A DNA stretch of 64,000 nucleotides from Leptospira perolatii (GTDB taxonomy: Bacteria > Spirochaetota > Leptospiria > Leptospirales > Leptospiraceae). The notes beneath the pieces are model-generated. The model saw nothing but the letters and a program-made list of their open reading frames with translations. It ran no database searches and had not been told where the DNA came from. The DNA lies in contig NZ_NPDZ01000014.1 in assembly GCF_002811875.1 (NCBI RefSeq), forward strand, positions 3,302-67,301. The letters are read 5' to 3'. A program made the translations under genes and the position numbers. Shown here piece by piece: positions 19,197-29,941 of this stretch. The number at the start of each line of letters is the position of its first letter. Position 1 is the stretch's first letter.

Positions 19197-19862
19197 CTAA
19201 TCCATTCTTCGGGACTTTTTTTGCCCACAAGATTTCCAAAATACTTCCAAGATTTTCGCAAGCTTCTCTGAACTCGGTTCTAGGTATTTATCGTTTTTTG
19301 TTTCCCATCTATAGACTGCAGTCCAGGTAGAAAGATGGGATAAAGTAAGAGCTTGGTTCGTAATAGAATCGCTACCGCTCGGTGCGAGTACTCCCAAAGG
19401 AACTGAGAGTTGTGCTTCATACAATCCAGAACGATCTAGATTTCTTAAAGTACTTTCAAATCGAAACGGATGTAAAATAAAGCTAGGCAAAAGATCCAAA
19501 TTCTTAAAAAACCAATCTATCTTTTCGATCAAAGTAAAAGGATAACTCTCAAAGGGAAAAGGCTCTGGGAAAATTAAGAAAATATTAGAAAGCGAATTCG
19601 GAATTTCACCGGCAATTTTCCATGCCTCTCTCGCTGAAAATCCTTCGGCTACGATAGAAATTTTTCCCTTTTGTAAGCGGATCCACTGGATCAATTCGGT
19701 GGAATCTTCCTCTTCTTCCGAAATCTTTTCGGCTAATAAAATTCTTTTTCCAAGGAAAGCAGAATCGAAATCAAAGTATTTCCTGGGTTCCTTCCGAATC
19801 CAAAGTACGAGGGCTCCGCTCGCAGGACCAAAACTCGTAAAACGCCAGCGCTTATTCTTCAT
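19197..19862 (-). CDS. Alpha/beta-hydrolase-like protein lacking a standard nucleophile elbow
   Basis: A 221-residue protein starting at ATG 19862 (a TTG three codons upstream is an alternative; neither has a strong ribosome-binding site). Early strand-helix units and the stretch [15 protein letters not shown] look like the strand-elbow-helix of alpha/beta hydrolases, but the elbow reads GFSAR where the family has G-x-S-x-G, and no clear acid/His follow. Activity is therefore doubtful. It lies immediately upstream of def and probably shares its transcript. The assignment is a fold guess from pattern only. Confidence 0.5.
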   Translation of the reverse strand: MKNKRWRFTSFGPASGALVLWIRKEPRKYFDFDSAFLGKRILLAEKISEEEEDSTELIQWIRLQKGKISIVAEGFSAREAWKIAGEIPNSLSNIFLIFPEPFPFESYPFTLIEKIDWFFKNLDLLPSFILHPFRFESTLRNLDRSGLYEAQLSVPLGVLAPSGSDSITNQALTLSHLSTWTAVYRWETKNDKYLEPSSEKLAKILEVFWKSCGQKKSRRMD

Positions 19863-19927
19863 GGTTCCCAAAAGATATTGACAGAGTCGGTAAAAAGAAA
19901 CTATCTATTTGAGGAGTGGGAGGCAAC

Positions 19928-20000
<73 letters not shown>

Positions 20001-20065
20001 GTTCGAGAATCCTAGGGTTCCACGGAAAGGCGTGCTGTCAATCCGGAATTGTTAGGAGCGATTGG

Positions 20066-20374
20066 ATGAGCGAAACCGTTGAGGAACTAAAGAAAAAAGT
20101 AAAGATCCAAAATGATATCATCAAGGGCTACGAAAAAGTCCTAAGACTGAATGAGCAAGAACTCGAGAACGCCGACGAAATTATTAGAATGTACGAAACC
20201 ATCATTCAGTATTCAGGACAAGAATTGAAGAATGTAAAAGAAGCTTTTGACGCAACTTCTATCGTGACAAATTTGTCTAGAGAAGAATTGATTGCAGCAA
20301 TGAATCGAATTAAAGAATTAGAACTCGCAAATAGAAAACTTCGTGAAGAAGCTTTGAAGTTTCAGTCGAGCTAA
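20066..20374 (+). CDS. Small coiled-coil protein
   Basis: A 102-residue, highly charged, almost wholly helical protein (VEELKKKVKIQNDIIKGYEK onward, heptad-like throughout). ATG 20066 follows TAGGAG. It has no signal peptide, so it is cytoplasmic. The next gene, a phosphatase-kinase of the partner-switching type, starts 9 bases after its stop in the same reading frame; the coiled coil may be a scaffold or sensor partner for it (inference). The same frame is open upstream across the tRNA, but that part is antisense to tRNA and not coding. Confidence 0.75.
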   Translation: MSETVEELKKKVKIQNDIIKGYEKVLRLNEQELENADEIIRMYETIIQYSGQELKNVKEAFDATSIVTNLSREELIAAMNRIKELELANRKLREEALKFQSS

Positions 20375-20383
20375 TCCGCGACC

Positions 20384-23143
20384 TTGACCCAGCTAAAGAA
20401 ACAAGAGACCCTACTCAGAAGCGGAGCCGATGGAACCCTTTATTTAGAAGAAGGGCAGGGCGTCGCCGCGATCTTTGAGAGTTTTCTACGAGAATCTTTA
20501 GCTCTCACTCACGCCGAAGAAGGCGCAGTATACTCCAGAACCGAATCCGGAGAAATTCGACTGGTTTCCGGATCAGAAAGCCACAAATTGAGAGAAGCAG
20601 GAAACTGGGCATTTTCCTTAGAAGGCCAAGACCTTCTACTAGAAAACGGAATGCCACTGTCGTGGTCGGAATCTCCTACGAACACACCTTTGATCGTGTG
20701 CAGACTGAAAGTAGAAGATAGCAATTTTGCAAAAAACACATGTTATGCGGTTCTAGTATTAAGAGGAAAAGAAACTTCCGATAAATTTGCCAAAACGGAT
20801 TTCGAACTACTCAGAACTACTTGCAGAACTATCGGGAGATTGTTAAAAGAATCATATCTTTCCGGGGAAGCTTCCTTGGTTACTCTTTCTCTTCTAGCAA
20901 CGACTCAGCTCGTTTTAGAAGCCGCCCAAGCAAAAAGACAATCAGAAAGATTCGACTTTTTGTTAACCGAAGTGATCCGAGTCTCCGGACTGATCAATTC
21001 TTCTCTAGATCTTTCCCAATTACTCGAAGCGATCATGCTCTCTTCCAAATCCGTGTTTCGAGCAGAAGCCTGCAGCGTACTACTGTTAGACGAGTCCAAA
21101 GAGAATCTATACTTCCACACAGTACTAGGAGAAAAGAGCGAAGCAGTTACCAAGATGAAAGTCCCAATCGGCAAGGGAATTGCCGGAATGGTCGCCAGGG
21201 AAAGAATGCCCATGATCATCAACGACGCCCAGAACGATCCTAGGGTTTACAAAGAGGTCGACAAGGCCTCCAAATTCACTACGCGGAATATCATGGCGGC
21301 TCCGCTTTTGGCGAACGACGAAGTCATAGGAGTCATCGAGGCAATCAATACAGTGGACAGGGAATCCTTTACCGGGGCAGACCTGGAACTTTTCTTAAGT
21401 TTTTCTGCGACCTCGGCTTTGGCGATCCAAAAGACTGGCTTATTACAAAATCTTGAAATGGCAAACCGAGATCTGCGGAAAAAAGTCTCGGAACTAGAAT
21501 CACTATTCGATCTCACCCAGGCAGTTACTCAGTCCAGGAATCGACTTTCTCTAGTACGTAAAACAATTCGGATCGTACATCGGGAGTTAGGCGCCACAGT
21601 CGCCGGAATATTCCTTTTTAGTCTCACCAAGGACAATCATATCAATTGCGCGTACTTTACTGGAGAAGAGGAGAGTATAGATCGCGTACTTTATAAAGAA
21701 TTGGAGGGAACTCAAATCCTTGCGTGCATCCAAGAGGGTCTTCCTGTATTAAAAAGGGATATCTTGGACCAACCTTTTCCACATCCGATAGATAGAAAGT
21801 TTCTGAAAGGCTCTTATATTATTGTGCCGCTCTTTTTATCCAGTGGAGAACCGTATGGTGCTGTGACAGTAGCGGACCGAAACGACAAACTATCCTTTAG
21901 GGAGTCGGATTTCCGGTTACTGCAAACGATGGCTTCTCAGATCACAAAAGGATTTGAGGCGTTTCGACTCAGAACTGAGATGATTATGAGTAAGACCATC
22001 CAGCAAGAGATCGAAATTACTAGAAAGATACAGCAGAATATTCTGCCTTCCGAGAAGGTATTTCTTTCAAATTTTGACCTGGGAATCTTGTCCGTACCTG
22101 CAAGAGATGTCTCCGGGGATTTTTATGATTACTACCAATACAGCGACGGTCAGTATTCCTTTTTAGTCGCCGATGTTTCCGGAAAGAGCCTTCCGGCTGC
22201 TTTATTTATGGCGATGAGCTCTTCTATCATCCGTACTTTAGCCAGAAACCATGATCTATCTCCGGAAGAAATTCTCAGACAAGGAAACGAATTAATCTTT
22301 GAAGATTCCCATTTCGGGATGTTCGTCACTGCATTCTTTGTTCACTACAACCCGTCACTCTTTACGGTAGAATATGCGTCCGCGGGACACAACGACCAAG
22401 TTTGGATCAAAGAAGATGGCTCGTACGAATTGATCAAGGGAAGCGGACCCCCGCTAGGAGTCATCCCTACCGCAAAATACAAAGGTGGAAAACTCAGGGT
22501 GCGCCCCGGAGACATCGTAGTTTTGTACACGGATGGAGCCGTAGAAGAAAAGGATTCTCACGGAGTGGAGTTCGGTCTAGAAAGGATGATCGAAGAAATC
22601 ATAAAGAGAAGGCACTATTCTTCCCAAAGAATCGTATCCGAACTTCTCGAAATCCTAAGAGACTATTCCAGTGGAAAAGAGCCTTTCGATGACTTTACCG
22701 TACTTCTACTCAAGTTCAACGACGACTTTCAGTTTTATAGAACCTTTGACGCACATACTTCTCAGATTCCTATTTTTAGAGAATTTATCTATGATACGAT
22801 CAAGGTCAGAAATTTAGGAGAATCCTTAAGAGACGATATACTGCTTGCTTGTGATGAAGCCGCGACGAATATCGTAATGCACGGTTACAGAAATACAATT
22901 CTGCGGAATCCAAAGTTCGATTGTAAAATCCGCTTTACGGATGACTCGATTACCATTGTATTAACCGATTCGGGGACAGGTTTTGACAGGTCCTCGGTCC
23001 AAAATCCTTCTATCGAAGAAAATCTTACCGGAAAACGAAAAGGCGGCTTTGGAGTCTACCTGATCGAAAAACTGATGGATTCCGTAGAGTATCTGGTAGA
23101 AGAGGATAAAAATATTCTGACACTTAGAAAATATTTTCGCTAA
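20384..23143 (+). CDS. GAF - PP2C phosphatase - anti-sigma kinase fusion (RsbU/RsbW-like)
   Basis: A 919-residue cytoplasmic regulator starting at TTG 20384, without a clear ribosome-binding site, directly after the coiled-coil gene. Order: a GAF-like region (about 20-150), a clear GAF (about 200-345; [21 protein letters not shown]), a third GAF-like region (about 375-530), a SpoIIE/RsbU-type PP2C phosphatase (about 545-765; [38 protein letters not shown]) and a C-terminal GHKL kinase (about 790-919; N-box [14 protein letters not shown]1 TDSGTGFD, G2 [11 protein letters not shown]). It thus carries both the phosphatase and the kinase that act oppositely on a STAS-domain antagonist, and a STAS gene lies immediately downstream. 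The final target is unknown. Confidence 0.92.
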   Translation: MTQLKKQETLLRSGADGTLYLEEGQGVAAIFESFLRESLALTHAEEGAVYSRTESGEIRLVSGSESHKLREAGNWAFSLEGQDLLLENGMPLSWSESPTNTPLIVCRLKVEDSNFAKNTCYAVLVLRGKETSDKFAKTDFELLRTTCRTIGRLLKESYLSGEASLVTLSLLATTQLVLEAAQAKRQSERFDFLLTEVIRVSGLINSSLDLSQLLEAIMLSSKSVFRAEACSVLLLDESKENLYFHTVLGEKSEAVTKMKVPIGKGIAGMVARERMPMIINDAQNDPRVYKEVDKASKFTTRNIMAAPLLANDEVIGVIEAINTVDRESFTGADLELFLSFSATSALAIQKTGLLQNLEMANRDLRKKVSELESLFDLTQAVTQSRNRLSLVRKTIRIVHRELGATVAGIFLFSLTKDNHINCAYFTGEEESIDRVLYKELEGTQILACIQEGLPVLKRDILDQPFPHPIDRKFLKGSYIIVPLFLSSGEPYGAVTVADRNDKLSFRESDFRLLQTMASQITKGFEAFRLRTEMIMSKTIQQEIEITRKIQQNILPSEKVFLSNFDLGILSVPARDVSGDFYDYYQYSDGQYSFLVADVSGKSLPAALFMAMSSSIIRTLARNHDLSPEEILRQGNELIFEDSHFGMFVTAFFVHYNPSLFTVEYASAGHNDQVWIKEDGSYELIKGSGPPLGVIPTAKYKGGKLRVRPGDIVVLYTDGAVEEKDSHGVEFGLERMIEEIIKRRHYSSQRIVSELLEILRDYSSGKEPFDDFTVLLLKFNDDFQFYRTFDAHTSQIPIFREFIYDTIKVRNLGESLRDDILLACDEAATNIVMHGYRNTILRNPKFDCKIRFTDDSITIVLTDSGTGFDRSSVQNPSIEENLTGKRKGGFGVYLIEKLMDSVEYLVEEDKNILTLRKYFR

Positions 23144-23160
23144 ATGGCGGTTGGTTACAC

Positions 23161-23490
23161 ATGGAACTTACGGTAGAAATTAAGGGCAACTCCAGGATCA
23201 TTCATTTGATCGGAAACATGGATGTACATAACACCCATCGTATCGAGTCGGCCTTTATGGACCATATACGCAAATCTACCGAACCGAACGTTATCCTAGA
23301 TATGTCCAATGTTGAATTTGTATCTTCTGCTGGACTCAGGGTCATCGTAGGATCTCTCAGAATTTCGAAAGAAAAGGATATTCAGTTAAAATTGGCAGCG
23401 TTAAAGCCTGCGGTTCGTAAAGTTTTCGAAATCATAGATATGGATTCCTTGTTTAAAATCTATGATACCTTAGAGGCAGCGCTAAAGTAA
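23161..23490 (+). CDS. STAS-domain anti-sigma-factor antagonist (RsbV-like)
   Basis: A 109-residue single STAS domain. The loop VEFVSSAGLRVI contains the Ser that is phosphorylated by RsbW-type kinases in this family. It lies 17 bases after the phosphatase-kinase gene and is the obvious substrate of both of that protein's activities (inference from gene order and family). Unphosphorylated antagonists bind and block a kinase or anti-sigma factor; no alternative sigma gene is nearby, so the output is unknown. Confidence 0.92.
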   Translation: MELTVEIKGNSRIIHLIGNMDVHNTHRIESAFMDHIRKSTEPNVILDMSNVEFVSSAGLRVIVGSLRISKEKDIQLKLAALKPAVRKVFEIIDMDSLFKIYDTLEAALK

Positions 23491-23610
23491 AAGTAGGATT
23501 CCCCGAATTTTCCCGCCTTTAAGTACATAAATCATTCCTGTAAATTAAGCTTTCCCAGGCAATTAGGCCGTAAAAACTGGGCAACGGCAACTCAAGCTTA
23601 AGGACCAGGT

Positions 23611-25263
23611 ATGTCTGAGCAATCATACTCAATCGAAAATCCATTTCAAAGTCAAGAAGCGCCCGATTCCACGACTCCCAAAGGAATCTACGAGGAAGCG
23701 GTAGCAATGGGAACCGACCTTCTTGGAAAACCATTCCAAGGCGGAGGAACAGATAGAATCCTAGTACAACATTCTAAAAGCAGAATGACTGTCTGGGAAC
23801 GGATCAAAGTACTCACAGAGTCGGAACCAAATATCCTATACCAAAACTGGGGAAAGAATTTAGACGGTGCTTCTTTAGTCACCGGAATTCTCAACATAGG
23901 CGGCAGAGACATAGCAGTCTACGGACACGACTTTACACTTCGCGCCGGATCCATGGATGCAACGAACGGGAATAAGCTAGCCCGTTTAATTTATATGGCG
24001 GGGGAACACGGGATTCCGTTGATCGGAATGAACGACTCCGCTGGAGCCTATGTTCCAGCTGGAGTAGGCGGTCTGGACGGTTACTCGGAGGCATTTACTG
24101 CACTCCGAAAAATCAGCGGTGTGGTTCCGAGCATTATGTTGATGTTCGGTTTTAATGCCGGTGGAGGATCTTATCTACCTCGCCAAGGATCATTCATGAT
24201 CCAATGTGATAATACGTTTTTTGGTCTGACCGGACCAGGAGTCGTAAAATCAGTTTTGGGAGAGGATATCTCCGCGGATGATTTAGGTGGACCAAAAGTA
24301 CACGGAAATAGCGGGGTAGTGGACCTGACCACTCACGACGAATTGGGATCTCTCAGAACTGCACTTCGTTTATTATCCTATATTCCGAATAATAACCACA
24401 GTCTTGCACCTTTTCATCCTACATCGGATCCTACGGACAGATTCATTTATGAAGAGGAAATTCTGTTTAAGAAGACCTTCAATTCTCCTACCGGAATGAA
24501 CACCCCGTTCGATATCACTCTATATCTGCAAAACATTTGCGACCACGGACAGTATTTCGAGCTACAACCGCAAAGATCCAGAAATATCGTCACCGCATTC
24601 GGAAGATTAGGTGGTCATGTGATCGGGTTCGTTGCGAATAATTCCGCGGTTTCTTCTGGTCAGATCGATATCGGCGCCGCAAGAAAAGCGACCAGATTCA
24701 TTCGATTCTGTAACCTCTACAATATCCCGATGGTCTTCCTTGAGGACACTACCGGGTTCCTTCCTGGAAAAGAACAAGAACACGGAGGAATCGTTTTAGA
24801 AGGTCGCAAAATGCTCGATTCGATCATCGACCTTAGAACGCCAAGGATTACATTAATCATTCGTAATGCGTTTGGCGGAGCTTACGCTTCGTTTAACTCT
24901 TACCATACCGGAGCAAACATGGTGTTTGCACTTCCTACCGCAAGAATCGCGGTGATGGGTTCCGCGGGTAAGGACTACGTCTATAAAGACGAGATCGGAG
25001 CGATTCAAAAAGAATATCTAGAAAAACTGAAGAAAGGGGTTCCTGAAAGAGAAGCTGCAATCGACAGAGATAAAAAGCTACAGACTCTTTCTCAAAAGTA
25101 CGAAAAGGATCTGATGAACCCGAAAGAGGCCCTCTCTTTGGGTTCAGTTTCCAGAATCGTATTACCTGGAACCACTCGCAAGATTCTATTCCAAAACTTG
25201 GATTATCTAATCAAGCATTACAAACCGGATTCCATGTCCGGTCCTCAAAGGGAGTTTGAATAA
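23611..25263 (+). CDS. Acyl-CoA carboxylase, carboxyltransferase subunit
   Basis: A 550-residue fused-type carboxyltransferase (both N and C crotonase-like halves in one chain), which transfers carboxyl from biotin to an acyl-CoA. Glycine-rich stretches typical of the family: [30 protein letters not shown] and [20 protein letters not shown] 23611 follows AGGACC. The biotin carboxylase/biotin carrier gene begins 5 bases after the stop, so the two form one enzyme. The substrate may be acetyl-CoA or propionyl-CoA; the sequence alone does not decide this. Confidence 0.92.
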   Translation: MSEQSYSIENPFQSQEAPDSTTPKGIYEEAVAMGTDLLGKPFQGGGTDRILVQHSKSRMTVWERIKVLTESEPNILYQNWGKNLDGASLVTGILNIGGRDIAVYGHDFTLRAGSMDATNGNKLARLIYMAGEHGIPLIGMNDSAGAYVPAGVGGLDGYSEAFTALRKISGVVPSIMLMFGFNAGGGSYLPRQGSFMIQCDNTFFGLTGPGVVKSVLGEDISADDLGGPKVHGNSGVVDLTTHDELGSLRTALRLLSYIPNNNHSLAPFHPTSDPTDRFIYEEEILFKKTFNSPTGMNTPFDITLYLQNICDHGQYFELQPQRSRNIVTAFGRLGGHVIGFVANNSAVSSGQIDIGAARKATRFIRFCNLYNIPMVFLEDTTGFLPGKEQEHGGIVLEGRKMLDSIIDLRTPRITLIIRNAFGGAYASFNSYHTGANMVFALPTARIAVMGSAGKDYVYKDEIGAIQKEYLEKLKKGVPEREAAIDRDKKLQTLSQKYEKDLMNPKEALSLGSVSRIVLPGTTRKILFQNLDYLIKHYKPDSMSGPQREFE

Positions 25264-25268
25264 TAAAC

Positions 25269-28013
25269 ATGATCGATTATCAGAATAGACGCATTAAGTT
25301 TCACGAATCTACTTCGCCGTGGATCAGATCTTTTTCTCTGGAATCAGTCAAATGTTTGATCGTTTGTCGCGGGCCAGTTAGAAAAGAAGCGATGGAGATC
25401 TTTGATCTCCTCGGAATTAAGGAATACGGTATTTTACTCTCCGAAAAAGACTCGGTAGTGTATCCGATGTCCTTGGCTCCTGAACTTAGAGGATTTAGAT
25501 TCCCTTCGAATATTCATAGAGTTCCTGATTATATGGGTTCCGGTGCGGAAGAAAAAGCGGCGAGAATCAAGCAGATCATCTCGATCGCAAAAGATAATCA
25601 TTACACTCATATTTTTGCCGGTTACGGATTTATGGCCGAAGACGCCGAGTTTATCGAAGCGATCGAAAAGAGCGGGGTCACATTCATGGGACCTGCATCT
25701 TACGTAGCTCACCAAGCAGGCTCTAAGGACGAGGCCAAAAAGCTCGCTCGCCAGTTAAATGTATCCGTAACTCCCGGAGTGGAAAACATCTCCGCTCTTT
25801 GTTTGCTGAAGAAACATCCGGACCAAAAGGCGTTAGAATCTCTTTCCAAGGAGAAAGGATTAAACTTTACCTACGATTCTTCCAAAAGCCTTTCGGATAA
25901 CGCGGAAAAGTTGTTATACGCAGGTTACGATAAAATTGTAGAACTAGTTACAATTCCAGAATTGCAGGCGGAAGCAGAAGTCCAATGCACTCAGATCTGG
26001 CAAAAATTTCCTAGCAATCGAATCAGATTCAAATACGTCGGCGGTGGCGGTGGAAAAGGGCAACGTGTAGTTTCCAAGCCAGCAGACATCAAGGCCGCAG
26101 TCCAAGAAATTCTTTCTGAATCCAAGGTTACTGTTCCTGGTTCTAACAGAAACTTTTTGATCGAGTTGAATATCGAAAAAACCCGCCACAACGAAATACA
26201 ACTTATCGGAAATGGCGAATGGTCTCTGGCTTTAGGCGGTAGGGATTGCTCCGTGCAAATGCACGAGCAGAAATTGTTAGAAATCTCTCTCACCCAAGAG
26301 CTACTCAAAGAAGAGATTGAAAACGCCAGCAAAACCAATCCTAAGAAGGCAGAAATTCTAAAAGCGGATCTGAAAGTTCTCCAAGAGATGGAAGAACAAT
26401 CAGAGAGATTCGGAGAAGCAGTAAAGCTGAACAGCGTCTCCACCTTCGAATTGATTGTAGAGGGAACGAATCACTTCTTCATGGAGATGAATACTCGGAT
26501 CCAGGTAGAACACAGAGTTACAGAGATGGCTTATACTCTGAAATTCGTGAATCCGGAAAACAAGAGCGAATTCTTTATTCTAGATAGCTTGATCGAAGCG
26601 ATGGCCCTGATTTCGGTTCACGGAAAAAGAGTGCCGAAGCCGGAAAGACAGGTTCGCCATGTTTCCGGTGCAGAAGTGCGTATCAATGCTACCAACAAAG
26701 CAATTCAACCTCACGCGGGAGGAATTATCCTAAATTGGTCCAAACCTCTTCCGGAAGAAATTAGAGACGACCAAGGAATTTCCATTCGAAATCCTGATAC
26801 TGGTTTGTTCGTGCACTACCGAGTCGCCGGAGCATACGATTCCAATATTGCGCTATTGATCACGTATGGCGAGTCCCGTGAAGATAATCTTCGTAGGCTA
26901 GGAAATATTCTAAGAAGAACTGAACTAAGAGGACAAGACCTTCAGACCAACCTAATTGTACATTACGGATTGATTAACTGGATTCTAGGAAAGGATCCAA
27001 TGTTCAAACCTTCAACTGCTTTCATGATTTCGTATCTCGCGGCTGTTGGAGCACTCGAAGGAATTTCCAAAGATGTAGATCTAGAAGTAGCTTGGGGAAA
27101 AACGATGGCGAAAACCCCTGCGGCAGGTCACAAGGTTTTATCTAGAAAACTTACTTTGATTACTAGGCCTCTCGCAGACCTGCTTTCAGACGCGCATCTG
27201 CTCGCAGGGTTCTTGGGTTACCATTTGAATCATTCATGGAAGGTCGAAAAGGGAAATGTGATTTGGCTCAAGAACCCGATCCACATTTTGAACGACCTTT
27301 ACTATTACCTGAATATGGAAGGAGAACCCCACCAATCTCCTTCGGAAAAAATTTGGGACCATGACGATCAGATCCTGAAATCAGCGCTAGCATTCTACGC
27401 AGAGTTAGAAAAAAGAACTGGTATTACAGCTGAATCTAGCGAGTGGGATGCTTTCTTTAATCAAGCAAAGGCTCCAGCTGGTTTTGATGAAAAATTATGG
27501 ACTGCTTCGAAAAGCGCCCACCTTGGATTCCAGATCGGATTGGATATGCTGAAACTCGTTCCGAATCTAGGAAACCAATCCGGGTTTTATGAACTAACAA
27601 TGGACGAGAACTTGGAGCCTGTGATTCCGGAAGTGTATCGCAAACCGGAAACCAGAGATCCTTTGATCAAGAATCTGGCTCCTTCTCCAAAAGCAAGCTC
27701 GGATGAAATTGTTGCTCCAATGGGTGGAATGTACTACTCGAAAGAGTCCCCAGATTTACCTCCGATGGTAAAAGAAGGAGATCATTTCAAAGTAGGGCAG
27801 CCTTTATTTATCGTCGAAGTAATGAAGATGTTTAATAAGGTTACCGCTCCATTCTCCGGTACGATTAAACAATCTCTGCTTCCGGATAGTGACGGAAAGA
27901 TCATCCAGAAAGGACAACCTATCTTTAAGATCGTTCCGGACGAAGTGATTAAAGTGGAATCTCCACAAGAAATTCAGGAAAGAAAAAATAAGATCACTAG
28001 CTCCGTACTGTAA
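25269..28013 (+). CDS. Acyl-CoA carboxylase, biotin carboxylase + biotin carrier subunit
   Basis: A 914-residue protein. The N-terminal biotin carboxylase has the fold's first domain (IFAGYGFMAEDAEF), the ATP-grasp glycine-rich loop KYVGGGGGKGQRV, and the active-site stretch FMEMNTRIQVEHRVTEM. An extra central region separates it from the C-terminal biotinyl domain, where Lys853 in EVMKMFNK is the biotinylation site (usual AMKM, here VMKM). The chain is longer than a stand-alone biotin carboxylase plus carrier, owing to inserts around residues 185-225 and 350-390 and the central linker. It is coupled to the upstream carboxyltransferase. It feeds malonyl-CoA or methylmalonyl-CoA metabolism. 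Confidence 0.92.
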   Translation: MIDYQNRRIKFHESTSPWIRSFSLESVKCLIVCRGPVRKEAMEIFDLLGIKEYGILLSEKDSVVYPMSLAPELRGFRFPSNIHRVPDYMGSGAEEKAARIKQIISIAKDNHYTHIFAGYGFMAEDAEFIEAIEKSGVTFMGPASYVAHQAGSKDEAKKLARQLNVSVTPGVENISALCLLKKHPDQKALESLSKEKGLNFTYDSSKSLSDNAEKLLYAGYDKIVELVTIPELQAEAEVQCTQIWQKFPSNRIRFKYVGGGGGKGQRVVSKPADIKAAVQEILSESKVTVPGSNRNFLIELNIEKTRHNEIQLIGNGEWSLALGGRDCSVQMHEQKLLEISLTQELLKEEIENASKTNPKKAEILKADLKVLQEMEEQSERFGEAVKLNSVSTFELIVEGTNHFFMEMNTRIQVEHRVTEMAYTLKFVNPENKSEFFILDSLIEAMALISVHGKRVPKPERQVRHVSGAEVRINATNKAIQPHAGGIILNWSKPLPEEIRDDQGISIRNPDTGLFVHYRVAGAYDSNIALLITYGESREDNLRRLGNILRRTELRGQDLQTNLIVHYGLINWILGKDPMFKPSTAFMISYLAAVGALEGISKDVDLEVAWGKTMAKTPAAGHKVLSRKLTLITRPLADLLSDAHLLAGFLGYHLNHSWKVEKGNVIWLKNPIHILNDLYYYLNMEGEPHQSPSEKIWDHDDQILKSALAFYAELEKRTGITAESSEWDAFFNQAKAPAGFDEKLWTASKSAHLGFQIGLDMLKLVPNLGNQSGFYELTMDENLEPVIPEVYRKPETRDPLIKNLAPSPKASSDEIVAPMGGMYYSKESPDLPPMVKEGDHFKVGQPLFIVEVMKMFNKVTAPFSGTIKQSLLPDSDGKIIQKGQPIFKIVPDEVIKVESPQEIQERKNKITSSVL

Positions 28014-28034
28014 ACAGAAAGTTTGAAATGAAGT

Positions 28035-28114
28035 CTCGAGCCGCGGTGTGGGCTCGAGGCGAATCTGTGGCCCGGGGCGAATACGGTGACTCGAAGCTAA
28101 TACGGTGCCAACTC
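28035..28114. repeat. Hairpin and degenerate tandem repeats after the carboxylase genes
   Basis: CTCGAGCC (28035-28042) pairs perfectly with GGCTCGAG (28051-28058). From there to 28114 the sequence reads as imperfect units of about 18-22 bases with the shared core GCGAAT(A)CGGTG..CTCG; AATACGGTG occurs twice exactly. The last unit runs into the 3' end of the STAS gene on the other strand. The hairpin may stop transcripts from the carboxylase operon, although no T-run follows. Confidence 0.5.
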
Positions 28115-28456
28115 GTTCTTAGAAAGTTTGATCACGTCCCGAAAATACCCGATCAGTCCGAATAGGTTAAAATACTCCAAAAGCGCAGGGGAGTGGTTGG
28201 AAAGGACAAGGCTCCAGCCTTTTCTGTAGGATTGTTTTTTCAGAACGATCAATGATTGTATAAAAGAAGAATCTACCTTTCGAACGCTAGCTAGATCTAT
28301 TTCAATCCGCGAAGGAGAACTAGCCAGAACTGAGGAGAGTACGCTCTTCCATTCCGATTTCAGGCATTCCGACGCATCTCCCTCGAGAATAATTTTATAA
28401 GCTACTGTATTCGAAATTCCATTAGAACTTGTGAAACTAAAAATTTGAATCTCCAT
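28097..28456 (-). CDS. STAS-domain protein
   Basis: A 119-residue STAS domain (strand IEIDLASVRKVDSSFIQSLIVL). The VDSSF loop keeps a Ser at the usual phosphorylation position, so it could be an antagonist in partner switching. It is a second STAS gene within 5 kb of the phosphatase-kinase, but on the opposite strand and separated by the carboxylase operon; a functional link is only possible. Its C-terminal codons (ELAPY and stop) lie in the degenerate repeat. Confidence 0.8.
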   Translation of the reverse strand: MEIQIFSFTSSNGISNTVAYKIILEGDASECLKSEWKSVLSSVLASSPSRIEIDLASVRKVDSSFIQSLIVLKKQSYRKGWSLVLSNHSPALLEYFNLFGLIGYFRDVIKLSKNELAPY

Positions 28457-28748
28457 AGTCGCTTCGCCTCTTCTTCATTCTATCTAAACTTTATTTTTCA
28501 CGGGTATTCAGATAACATGACAACTCTGAGTCCATTTGTGTCCATTTGACTCAATTCTGGAACTATTTGACAAAGATTCTACATTATCCCTGGGTTCGTC
28601 AACGGAAAGAGGAAAAAGCACTGGAAAATCTGGAAAATTCGAAATGAAGCACCGAGAGGGACATAAAACGAATCGTATATTCAAAGTTATTAATGGAAAT
28701 CGAATGGAGAGGCGTTTTGCTCAATCGGCAAAAGCTAAAATATGTCTT

Positions 28749-29687
28749 CTAACTAAGGAGCTTTGCAGGAAGTTTAAAATTCATAGAGTCCTCCCTTGAA
28801 CCTGGAAATAACTCTACACTGGCATTTGGGTAAAACTGCATTAGCTTTCCGATAATCTCGTCCACAAGGATCTGGGGAGTAGATGCGCCTGCAGTAATTC
28901 CTAATATGCTAATTTTATGATCTTCTATATATTCTTTGCTCAGATCGTCCGCCGAGGTTACTTTAAAAGAATTCAGCCTATTTTTGCGTGCCAGTTGTAA
29001 TAAACGAAGAGAATTAGAGCTGTTATCCGCTCCGATCACTAGCATCGCATCGATTGCATCCATCATTTGAGCTACCGCTTCTTGGCGTTCGGTAGTCGCA
29101 TAACAAATATCGTCTTTTGCGGGGTGTTCTACCGTAGGGAACATTTCCGCTATCTTTTCCACGATCAACTTTGTATCGGCCACTGAAAGTGTGGTCTGCA
29201 TAAGGTAGGTGATCGGTTCGTCGGATTTGATGACTCCTGCCAGTTTTTCTACGTCTTCTGGGGATTCCACGAGGAACATTTTAGCTTCTCCCATGGTTCC
29301 AATCGCTTCGTCATGTCCCTGGTGACCGATGTAGATGATTTGGTAGGAGTCCTTGTACTTTCTAGCCTTACGGTGGACACGAGTCACCAGAGGGCAGGTA
29401 GCGTCTCCGATCTTCATGTTTCTCTGTTTTGCGTTTTCCACGACTGAGGGAGAAACACCGTGAGCTGAAAAGATCACAGTGGCACCATCGGGGGCTTCAT
29501 CCAGTTCGTTGATGAACTTGATCCCTCTTTTCTTCATATCTTCTACCACGCGACGATTGTGAACAATTTCCTTACGGACATAGATTTGCCCGGGAGTTTG
29601 GGCTTGTACCTGTTCTACGTAAGAAATTGCGTATTTTACGCCGGCACAGAAGCCTCGGGGATTTGCCAGGTAGATTTTCTGAAGCAT
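28749..29687 (-). CDS. ispH: 4-hydroxy-3-methylbut-2-enyl diphosphate reductase
   Basis: Last step of the MEP isoprenoid pathway: an iron-sulfur enzyme giving IPP and DMAPP. 312 residues. The three cluster cysteines are in PRGFCAGVKYAI, ATCPLVTRVH and DICYATTERQEAV; other landmarks are EIVHNRRVVEDM, FSAHGVSP, and NSSNSLRL in the substrate pocket. Family-typical length. Monocistronic, divergent from the flagellin gene at 29942. Confidence 0.96.
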   Translation of the reverse strand: MLQKIYLANPRGFCAGVKYAISYVEQVQAQTPGQIYVRKEIVHNRRVVEDMKKRGIKFINELDEAPDGATVIFSAHGVSPSVVENAKQRNMKIGDATCPLVTRVHRKARKYKDSYQIIYIGHQGHDEAIGTMGEAKMFLVESPEDVEKLAGVIKSDEPITYLMQTTLSVADTKLIVEKIAEMFPTVEHPAKDDICYATTERQEAVAQMMDAIDAMLVIGADNSSNSLRLLQLARKNRLNSFKVTSADDLSKEYIEDHKISILGITAGASTPQILVDEIIGKLMQFYPNASVELFPGSREDSMNFKLPAKLLS

Positions 29688-29901
29688 GCTCTATTGGTAT
29701 GGAACTGCGGGTTTCGATTTTTTAGCATTCCTTTTTTGGCCGAAAATCCGTTTCGATTTACCGGTATAAAAAGCGACATATCCGCTCACCGAGGGAAGCT
29801 TTCTTTTATCCATCTCTCTCTGAAAAAGTATCTCTTCCTATTTTCCGAACTTCCCGATTTTGAATGTGAAGAGGTCAAGGAAGACCTCTAAGAAAATCAC
29901 G

Positions 29902-29941
29902 CCCCCAATTTTTGGGGGATTCGGATTCAAGGAGGAACCGA

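Noticed and set aside
20372..20386. Nonsense mutation splitting one long gene (coiled-coil protein and phosphatase-kinase are in the same frame)
   Set aside because: The small gene has its own good start and a complete coiled coil; the large gene resembles stand-alone partner-switching proteins. Readthrough cannot be excluded but is not needed.
28536..28799. 87-codon plus-strand frame between the STAS and ispH genes
   Set aside because: No ribosome-binding site, unusual composition, and it runs into the 3' end of ispH on the other strand. A 10-bp tandem GTCCATTTGT/GTCCATTTGA repeat near 28530-28550 is too short to call.
29739..29746. GCCGAAAA as a sigma-28 -10 element for flaB
   Set aside because: No TAAA element at the right distance upstream; a single half-site is not enough.
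29559..29891. 110-codon plus-strand frame before flaB
   Set aside because: Half of it is antisense to ispH; the rest is the flagellin upstream region.
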